From Chloroflexota bacterium (GTDB lineage Bacteria > Chloroflexota > Limnocylindria > Limnocylindrales > CSP1-4), in contig DAIERN010000050.1 of the NCBI GenBank assembly GCA_027346765.1, positions 1 through 8,540 of the forward strand: a stretch of 8,540 nucleotides of DNA. Reading direction: 5' to 3'. Position numbers and translations under genes: made by a program. The notes below the pieces were generated by a model. The model was not told the origin of the DNA. It was given only the letters and a program-made list of their open reading frames with translations, and did not search any database. Each line of letters starts with the position of its first letter. Position 1 is the first letter of the stretch. Shown here in pieces: positions 1 through 5,441 of this stretch.

Positions 1-1
1 C

Positions 2-358
2 TGCATCCCGTTCCACGGCCCGGAGAAATCGGTCCTGCGCCACCCCCGCCACCTGGCGGTATCTCCTTCGGCAAAGGGAGACGACGCCCGCCACCTCCTC
101 GTGCTCCGCGCAGGCCGCCGCTCCCTGTTCGACGAGGCGCTGCTGGCGGTAGCCAAGGTCCCTGCGCTCGATCGCCAGCATGTGGCTGACTACGCGCGCA
201 GCCGCTTCTCGACTGAGCGCATGGTTTCGCAGTACGAGGCGGCTTATGCGACGGTGATGGCCGCCAAGGCAGCCCCACCGACGGCACAGACCGAGCCGGC
301 ACCCACGGGCCGGCTCCGCATCGTTGACCCGGCCGAAGAGCTGGGCGAGCCCGCCTAA
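2..358 (+). CDS. C-terminal part of a probable family-4 glycosyltransferase (5' partial)
   Basis: The open frame enters from the left edge and ends at TAA 356-358. The segment from about 120 to 275 reads like the last helices of a GT4 (GT-B fold) glycosyltransferase. It has an LDR...YARSRFSTERMV..YE..Y pattern, which in the family packs back onto the N-terminal Rossmann domain. Such enzymes transfer sugars from nucleotide-sugars in the cytoplasm or at the inner membrane face. A proline- and alanine-rich tail of about 30 residues follows. The catalytic E-x7-E region would lie upstream of the window. The first 30 or so codons do not show the expected 'GxTGFLV' strand before the helix, and a GTG at 101 is the only start within the window. 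The call rests on the C-terminal pattern alone. Confidence 0.5.
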   Translation, partial: CIPFHGPEKSVLRHPRHLAVSPSAKGDDARHLLVLRAGRRSLFDEALLAVAKVPALDRQHVADYARSRFSTERMVSQYEAAYATVMAAKAAPPTAQTEPAPTGRLRIVDPAEELGEPA

Positions 359-462
359 GCGCAGATGTATATGGGACTGGCATGCCTCCGATAGGTGCCG
401 GCTGCGCGAATTTGTCCGGCGCGCTGCTCCAGGCGAGCATGATCACTAGCGGAGGTGCCGCA

Positions 463-492
463 ATGGCGGGACGGCTGTTGACCAGGGCCTGA
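463..492 (+). CDS. 9-residue leader peptide (uORF) coupled to the next gene
   Basis: A textbook Shine-Dalgarno GGAGG (451-455) sits 7 nt before ATG 463. That ATG opens a short frame reading MAGRLLTRA and stops at TGA 490-492. The stop overlaps the ATG of the following 72-aa gene as TGATG. The following gene has no Shine-Dalgarno of its own, so ribosomes terminating here could reinitiate on it. This is inference from layout. Another possibility is that the downstream gene really begins here and a frameshift separates the two. Too short for any similarity-based support. Confidence 0.35.
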   Translation: MAGRLLTRA

Positions 493-710
493 TGGACGGC
501 ACTCGACTGAGCATCAACCCGTCCAACGATCCGGAGTTCAGCCGCCGCGTGCACGAAATGGCATGCGACATCGAAACGCCCGAAGAGCTCGAGCAGAGCC
601 TGCGGCGCGAATACCCGCTCACCAGAGTGTTCCGCGGCGTGACCGATATCGTCGAGCGCTGGTACGTCTACCGCGAGGGGCGCTGGAAGCGCTCCCCGGA
701 CGAGAGCTAG
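492..710 (+). CDS. Small hypothetical protein, 72 aa
   Basis: I do not recognise the family. The product is hydrophilic and charged, with no signal peptide or membrane segment, so it is presumably cytosolic. An acidic helix-like stretch (around residues 22-38, rich in Glu) is followed by YPLTRVFRG and an aromatic/basic end, RWYVYREGRWKR, which looks like a small folded alpha/beta protein rather than a random frame. ATG 492 is the only good start in frame, because an in-frame TAG lies at 447-449. It overlaps the stop of a 9-codon leader peptide that carries the ribosome site, suggesting translational coupling. It converges with the gene on the other strand, and the two stop codons share CTAG 707-710. 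Confidence 0.6.
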   Translation: MDGTRLSINPSNDPEFSRRVHEMACDIETPEELEQSLRREYPLTRVFRGVTDIVERWYVYREGRWKRSPDES

Positions 711-1078
711 CCCGCGCCGTCCCCGCCGTCGTCGCTGTCGTCGTCACCCAGCACGGTCAGCTGACGCGGCCCATCTGCAGGAATGTCCGCTCGGCGCGAG
801 CGCCCGCGCGGCGCCGCATCGTTCATCCGCCGCCGAGTCTCGACCTCAACTCCGCCGCCGTTGCCCTCCACGGCAGGGTGCTCGACCAGTGCGATCAGTC
901 GGTTGGCCATGAAGCGGCCGGTCCTGATGGGCGTGCCCGCCCGGGTGACCTCCGTCACCTCGACCACGCCACGCACGTTGGTTATCTCGATCCGCCGGCC
1001 GGCGCGGCGCGCGACGATCTCGAACGTCTGGGTGCCCTGGCCGGTGTCAACCACGGCCTCGACTCGATCGCCCTTCAT
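707..1078 (-). CDS. Hypothetical protein with acidic C-terminal tail, 123 aa
   Basis: Family not recognised. The first 70 residues look like a small beta-rich domain with alternating hydrophobic residues (VEAVVD, TFEIVARR, RIEITNVRGVVEVTEV). The C-terminal third is low-complexity and ends in a Gly/Asp-rich acidic tail (GDDDSDDGGDGAG). No signal peptide or TM segment is seen. The frame could extend to an ATG at 1144, but the extra 22 residues are Arg/Pro-rich and unconvincing. The ATG at 1078 is preceded at exactly six bases by CATAAT, so I prefer 1078 as a leaderless start. It lies 78 bp downstream of the ABC permease on the same strand and may be read both from its own promoter and by read-through. 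Gly/Ala-rich tail codons make the exact function unguessable. Confidence 0.55.
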   Translation of the reverse strand: MKGDRVEAVVDTGQGTQTFEIVARRAGRRIEITNVRGVVEVTEVTRAGTPIRTGRFMANRLIALVEHPAVEGNGGGVEVETRRRMNDAAPRGRSRRADIPADGPRQLTVLGDDDSDDGGDGAG

Positions 1079-1084
1079 GGACCG

Positions 1085-1090
1085 ATTATG
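1085..1090 (-). promoter_or_regulatory. Putative -10 element of a leaderless promoter
   Basis: On the minus strand CATAAT matches TATAAT at 5 of 6 positions. It lies six bases before ATG 1078, which would place the transcription start on the initiator A. No convincing -35 hexamer is visible 16-18 bp upstream, and no Shine-Dalgarno precedes the ATG. Leaderless genes of this TAnnnT-N6-ATG type are common in actinomycetes and related high-GC lineages. Confidence 0.4.
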
Positions 1091-1156
1091 CGCGCCCGCC
1101 GACTCGCGCGGGTGTCCTTGCGGTCGTGGCCGGCGGCCTCCCATGGCGCAACCTTG

Positions 1157-2256
1157 CTAGGCGCGGACCTCCTGGCGCATGAACGACACGTACGCGACTG
1201 CGAACGCGCCACTGGTGAGCGCGATCAGCCCCACGAACTGCGGCCAGACCACGAGCAGGCTCTGCTCGATCGACAGCTGCGAGAGCGGGTAGGCCTGCGG
1301 CTCATTGGCGACGCGAATCAGGGCATTGATGTCGAACGACTGGATGGCCGGGTTGAGCGTCGCCTTTGTCGCCTCAGTGAACAGCTGGCTGGGCGAGAGG
1401 AGCGCCAGGTTGCGTTGCGTCGAAAGGTTGTTGATCTGCTCCTGGGTCGTGTTATCGCCCAGCGGCGACACGAAGCCGGCGATGATGCCGACCAGGAAGC
1501 CCGCGAACGTCGTCAAGACGAGCCAGATGCCGATCGACACGAGGGCGGAAGTCGCGGCGCGCCGGAAGATGACCGAGCACAGCAGCGCGACCGCGAGCCA
1601 CAGGCCCACGTAGAAGATCGCGAGCACGACCCACACCGCGAGGCGCAGGACCTCGTCGACGTTGGGCAGGATGCCCAGTTGAAGCACGCCGATTGCGCCG
1701 ACGACCGCGACGATCGCTACAAGGATCACGCTGATCGCCGCCAGTCCGGCCACGAACTTGCCGTTGATGACGTCGTCACGGTGGATGGGCTGCGACACCA
1801 GCCGGGGCAGCGTCCCTTCAGAGCGCTCGCCGTTCACGCCGTCGAAGCCGAAGGCGATGCCGAGCAGCGGCGCCAGCAGCGAGACGAAGAACACGAAGGT
1901 GAAGCCGGGCGAGTTCTGGGGGCTGTAGAAGAAGAGGTACAGGAACAGCGACGGCTGATCGGAAGCATCGGGCGCGACGCCCTTGAGCAGACCGGCCGTC
2001 GAGTACACCGCGGCCCCAGCGGCCAGCGTCAGGATGACCGTCAGCACCAGGAAGCGGATGCTCGAGATGTGGTCGGCGAACTCCTTGGCGGCGATCACCC
2101 GCCAGCCAGCCGGGATGTCCGCCGGACGCGCGGCCTTTGGCGCGGTTTGCGCCTTGGCCGGCTGACTGGACTGGAGCGGCTGCTCGGAGCGGATGTTCTT
2201 GCGCTTGCGGCCGCGCGCGGCGGCGCCGGAAGCGGTCAGCGAGATGCTTTGTCCGG

Positions 2257-2260
<4 letters not shown>
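1157..2260 (-). CDS. ABC-2 type transporter permease subunit, 367 aa
   Basis: Membrane subunit of an ABC-2 family exporter acting with the ATPase encoded just upstream. About six hydrophobic segments are visible (roughly residues 69-90, 119-139, 166-192, 205-230, 236-263 and 334-358). Between segments 2 and 3 is the family's cytoplasmic coupling motif, seen here as GERSEGTLPRLVSQP followed by HRDDVINGK, which contacts the ATPase. A charged N-terminal tail of about 50 residues, rich in Arg, Lys, Gln and Pro, precedes the first segment and is longer than usual. A polar loop of about 70 residues lies between the last two segments, probably outside the cell. The start ATG overlaps the ATPase stop by 4 nt (ATGA), so translation is likely coupled. 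An AAGGGG purine run upstream may serve as ribosome site. The substrate cannot be deduced. Confidence 0.9.
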
Positions 2261-3244
<984 letters not shown>

Positions 3245-3258
<14 letters not shown>

Positions 3259-4438
3259 AGCGCTGGAAGACGAAGAACAGGCCGGCCGCGACGACGATCA
3301 GGATGCCGATACCGATGAGCAGGCCGACCGGCGATGTGTCGACCGTGGTCCGCACATCGACGCTATCGGCCGCGCTGGTCTCGTCCGTCGAGGTCGCTCG
3401 GATGGTCAGGTTGTAGTCGCCGGCGACGGCATTGGCAGGCGGCTGAATGGTCACGAGGACCTGCGCCGTGTTGCCTGTGCTGCCGGCCGGGATGCTGGCG
3501 ATCGTGTCCTGGTCGAAGGTGACCTTCCAGCCGCGCGGCGGCGTAGACGTCATCTTGACGTTGGTCAGCGGCGCCGAACCGGTGTTGGTGATGACCACCG
3601 TCAGCGTGCTCGTGCCGCCAGCGGTCGCATTGGCGTTGAGGCGCTGGTCGGAGGTGGTCATCGTGAGCGAGTAGGAACCGGTGATCTCAACGGTGAGGGC
3701 CGCCTCGACCGGCACGGGGCCGCCAACGGCCCGGACGGTGATGTTGTAGGTGCCGGCCGTGGCATCAGACGGCGGATCCACGTTGACCTGGATGGGCGTC
3801 GTCGCGCCCGCGTCCACAGTGGCGGTCGTCGCCTGGCTCTCGCCCTGCGGCTTGGCATCGACGTTCCAGCCCGGAGGCGCGTCCGACTCCAGGCCGAAGG
3901 TCAGCTGCTGGTTGGTGTCGTTCTTGAGCGTCAGGTTGTATTTGAACGCCGTGGTGGTCGAACCACGCAGGCTGGGGAAGTCGGTCGTGAGGGTGACTGC
4001 GCCGGCCGACTGGGCCTCCGTCGCGAGGTCGAGATTGATCGTGGCCGTGACGCCGGCCGCGGTACGGCCCTGAACGATGACCTGGTTGCTGCCCGGTGCG
4101 ACATCGGCGGGGACGGTCACCTCAGCGGTGAACGTGCCCTGGATCTGCGTCGTCGTTGAGCCCGAGCTGATGGGCGTCGCCGCCGTGTTGACGGCGCTCA
4201 CGGTTGAGCCCGCGCCGCGCAGGCGGACGGTCCAGCCGGCGGGTGCGCTCGTGACGGCGATGTCGACGCGCTGCGGTGTGTCAGTGACGACAACGATGGG
4301 GAACCTGACCGTCGAGCCCGGATCGGCAGTGATCGCCGGGTAGCTGGTGGTCAGGGAAAGCGGGCCATCAGCCAGCGCCACCGGCGCCAGTATCAGCCCG
4401 AGCAGCAGTGCGGCAGCACCTGCCCGCAGGACGCGCAT
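3245..4438 (-). CDS. Secreted, membrane-anchored NEW3-domain repeat protein (COG1470-like), 397 aa
   Basis: First gene of the ABC operon. It has an N-terminal signal peptide (MRVLR, then an Ala/Leu-rich core, likely cleaved after ALA near residue 23). Three immunoglobulin-like repeats of about 110 residues follow, each with a PxGWxV signature (PAGWTV, PPGWNV, PRGWKV) and an AGxYNxT or PGSNQV strand near its end. A single C-terminal membrane helix precedes the basic RYGRR tail. The topology is extracellular repeats anchored in the membrane. NEW3-type proteins are often encoded beside ABC-2 exporters, where they are presumed to be accessory or cargo-guiding subunits; the exact role here is inference. 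I chose ATG 4438 because AGGAG (4449-4453) precedes it by 10 nt. The upstream ATG 4456 has no ribosome site but would add only six residues. There are no cysteines. Confidence 0.85.
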
Positions 4439-4614
4439 CTTCAGCAGACTCCTCATGCGTTTATTGATTGGCGAATCTCGCCGGACAGCGGCCGGCAGGC
4501 CGGGCGACGTCTCTCTCCTCCTCGTCAGCTCGCAGCCGTTCGCCGCGCAATTGTCGCGCAGCGGGGCGTTTTTGGTCGAGCGAGCATCCGGTGGCGTTTT
4601 CTAAACCGATTCTG

Positions 4615-4637
4615 CCGGTTTCACAGCCGGTTCACAG
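4615..4637. repeat. Imperfect tandem repeat CCGGTTTCACAG / CCGGTTCACAG
   Basis: Two adjacent copies of an 11-12 bp unit differ by one T. AAACCG at 4603-4608 forms an inverted partner to CGGTTT at 4616-4621 with a 7-bp gap. Clustered half-sites of this kind upstream of an operon are compatible with a regulator binding site for the ABC operon, about 165-180 bp from its start codon. No regulator is identified. Confidence 0.4.
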
Positions 4638-4720
4638 CGAGCACCGAACCTTCGGCTTCGCCACATGCGCCCGATGCACCCCGACCTGCCGCTCAGCGGG
4701 CTATCCGTCCGCGATTCCAC

Positions 4721-4732
4721 CGGCATATGCCG
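4721..4732. repeat. Perfect 12-bp palindrome CGGCATATGCCG
   Basis: The palindrome is directly adjacent to TTGACG on the minus strand, with which it shares two bases. This echoes the cold-shock promoter, where TTGAC is followed by GAACATATGTTC. It could be an operator for a minus-strand promoter of the ABC operon about 290 bp downstream, but no matching -10 was found. Confidence 0.35.
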
Positions 4733-4846
4733 TCAACTGCCTACTCAGGGCGGCGTTTCGGCATGGTTCTGCCGATCAGCGCCATGAATTCCGCGATAAC
4801 CGGCCGATAACGCTCCCGCGCGGGCAAAGCGCGGACGGTTGACCCG

Positions 4847-4899
4847 CCCAGCGGCACTGCGTTTCAACGCTGGGCTGCCGACGCCCGGCACCTCGGCAG
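4847..4899. repeat. Two adjacent perfect 7-bp stem-loops
   Basis: CCCAGCG (4847-4853) pairs with CGCTGGG (4868-4874). Immediately after, CTGCCGA (4875-4881) pairs with TCGGCAG (4893-4899). They abut the cold-shock terminator, making three hairpins in a row. Neither is followed by a T-tract on the plus strand, so they are not simple terminators. They may be a back-up termination zone on the minus strand or part of an unrecognised RNA. Confidence 0.4.
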
Positions 4900-4903
4900 A
4901 ATC

Positions 4904-4933
4904 AAAAAGCCGCCCGCATTGCTGCGGGCGGCT
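4904..4933 (-). terminator. Rho-independent terminator of the cold-shock gene
   Basis: A perfect 11-bp stem (4908-4918 with 4923-4933) has a 4-nt loop and is followed on the minus strand by TTTTT and then GATT. It lies 20 bp after the cold-shock stop codon, in the right orientation. The stem is almost all G-C. Confidence 0.92.
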
Positions 4934-4953
4934 CTCGAGTTAGCTGGTCGCGA

Positions 4954-5157
4954 TTAGGCGGCGTGAACTCGAGCGGCGCGCGGGCCCTTGTCGCTCTGCT
5001 CGATCTCGAACTCAACAGCCTCGCCGCCGTTGAGGCGATCGAAGTCGAGAGTTGAGTCAAGCGAGTTGCGGTGGAAGAAATATTCCTTCGCATCCGACGC
5101 GCTGATGAAGCCGAAGCCGCGATCGGCGACGACCTTCTTGATTGTTCCGGTGGCCAA
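4954..5157 (-). CDS. Cold-shock domain protein (CspA family), 67 aa
   Basis: Single cold-shock (OB-fold) domain that binds single-stranded RNA/DNA and melts mRNA structure in the cytoplasm. RNP1 is seen as RGFGFI (residues 13-18) and RNP2 as YFFHR (26-30). It belongs to the 'TGTIKK' subtype, in which the usual KWF after strand 1 is replaced by KVV. The rest (NGGEAVEFEIEQSDKGPRAARV) is canonical. I chose TTG 5157 because GGAGGT (5162-5167 on the minus strand) precedes it by 4 nt and the product then begins MATGTIKK with the standard length of 66-70. An ATG at 5190 would add 11 residues but has no ribosome site. The gene has its own promoter, with a GAAC-N4-GTTC box inside it, and its own terminator, so it is monocistronic. 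Confidence 0.93.
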   Translation of the reverse strand: MATGTIKKVVADRGFGFISASDAKEYFFHRNSLDSTLDFDRLNGGEAVEFEIEQSDKGPRAARVHAA

Positions 5158-5259
5158 AGTGACCTCCAAAGTCTTCTCGAACACAGACATCGTTACGCAC
5201 GATCAGTCCGAGAAGGAGTCGATCACACGGCGCCACCGCACAAACGCGGCGAGGCGACC

Positions 5260-5289
5260 ACCTTACCTTATCGAACATATGTTCGTCAA
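5260..5289 (-). promoter_or_regulatory. Promoter of the cold-shock gene
   Basis: On the minus strand, TTGACG (5289-5284, 5 of 6 to the -35 consensus) is separated by 18 bp from TAAGGT (5265-5260), a TAnnnT-type -10. A second TAAGGT copy overlaps at 5270-5265. The predicted transcript would have a leader of about 95 nt before the TTG start, typical in length for cold-shock mRNAs. The perfect palindrome at 5272-5285 fills the spacer. Confidence 0.6.
5272..5285. promoter_or_regulatory. Palindromic operator CGAACATATGTTCG (LexA/SOS-box-like)
   Basis: A perfect 14-bp palindrome matches GAAC-N4-GTTC, the established LexA operator of Bacillus and actinomycetes. It lies between the -35 and -10 of the cold-shock promoter, where a bound repressor would exclude RNA polymerase. 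It is also 156 bp upstream of the start chosen for the divergent c-di-GMP gene. A near copy occurs at 8114. The identity of the regulator is inference, since no lexA gene is in the window. Confidence 0.65.
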
Positions 5290-5441
5290 TGGCTGCGCTG
5301 CCAGTCCAGCTGGACATGGGCAAGGAAGGCGTACTTTCGGGTTGGTCGGGCCTAACCAGCGGCGTGTGTCGGTGCCGCTGTTTGCCGCCTAAGTTCTGGC
5401 AGGCCTGCGCAGCAAGTGGCAACAAGAGGCAGAGTCGGGTC
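5290..5441 (+). other. Leader region of the c-di-GMP gene
   Basis: This stretch is open in the frame of the downstream gene, with ATGs at 5289 and 5316. The translation (Cys-, Gly- and Trp-rich, no domain) does not look like protein, and neither ATG has a ribosome site. I therefore treat it as untranslated. No clear sigma-70 promoter is visible on the plus strand; a TAAGTT at 5390 lacks a -35 partner. An imperfect dyad, GGTTGG...TAACC, lies around 5340-5358. Confidence 0.4.

Larger units (their letters stand above)
4457..4903. other. Intergenic region, about 450 bp, palindrome- and hairpin-rich
   Basis: No convincing gene is present on either strand. The plus-strand frame 4468-4842 reads as Ser/Arg/Pro-rich noise. 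The region must contain the promoter of the ABC operon (minus strand). A TTGACG on the minus strand (4736-4731) abuts a perfect palindrome, but no good -10 follows at 16-18 bp. A TAGAAA-like -10 near 4600 is also possible. The stretch also holds a tandem CCGGTT(T)CACAG repeat, an AAACCG-N7-CGGTTT inverted repeat, a CGATAAC direct repeat at 11-bp spacing, and two perfect 7-bp stem-loops beside the cold-shock terminator. Confidence 0.5.

Noticed and set aside
4470..4482. GGCGA-ATC-TCGCC hairpin just upstream of the NEW3 gene as a terminator
   Set aside because: The stem is only 5 bp and no T-tract follows on either strand.
4508..4524. Polypurine GAGGAGGAGAGAG on the minus strand as a Shine-Dalgarno
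   Set aside because: No start codon follows within 4-12 nt. The real NEW3 starts have the nearer AGGAG at 4449-4453.
4739..4783. 14-codon minus-strand peptide reading MALIGRTMPKRRPE
   Set aside because: It has only a weak GGA upstream and no gene directly downstream to couple to. This length is expected by chance.
4468..4842. 124-aa plus-strand frame in the intergenic region
   Set aside because: No Shine-Dalgarno, low-complexity Ser/Arg start, no domain, and it crosses palindromes and repeats. Treated as non-coding.
5289..5441. 51-residue N-terminal extension of the c-di-GMP enzyme from ATG 5289
   Set aside because: The ATG overlaps the divergent csp -35, has no ribosome site, and the residues look non-coding. 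TTG 5442 is adopted, with 5289 kept as the alternative.
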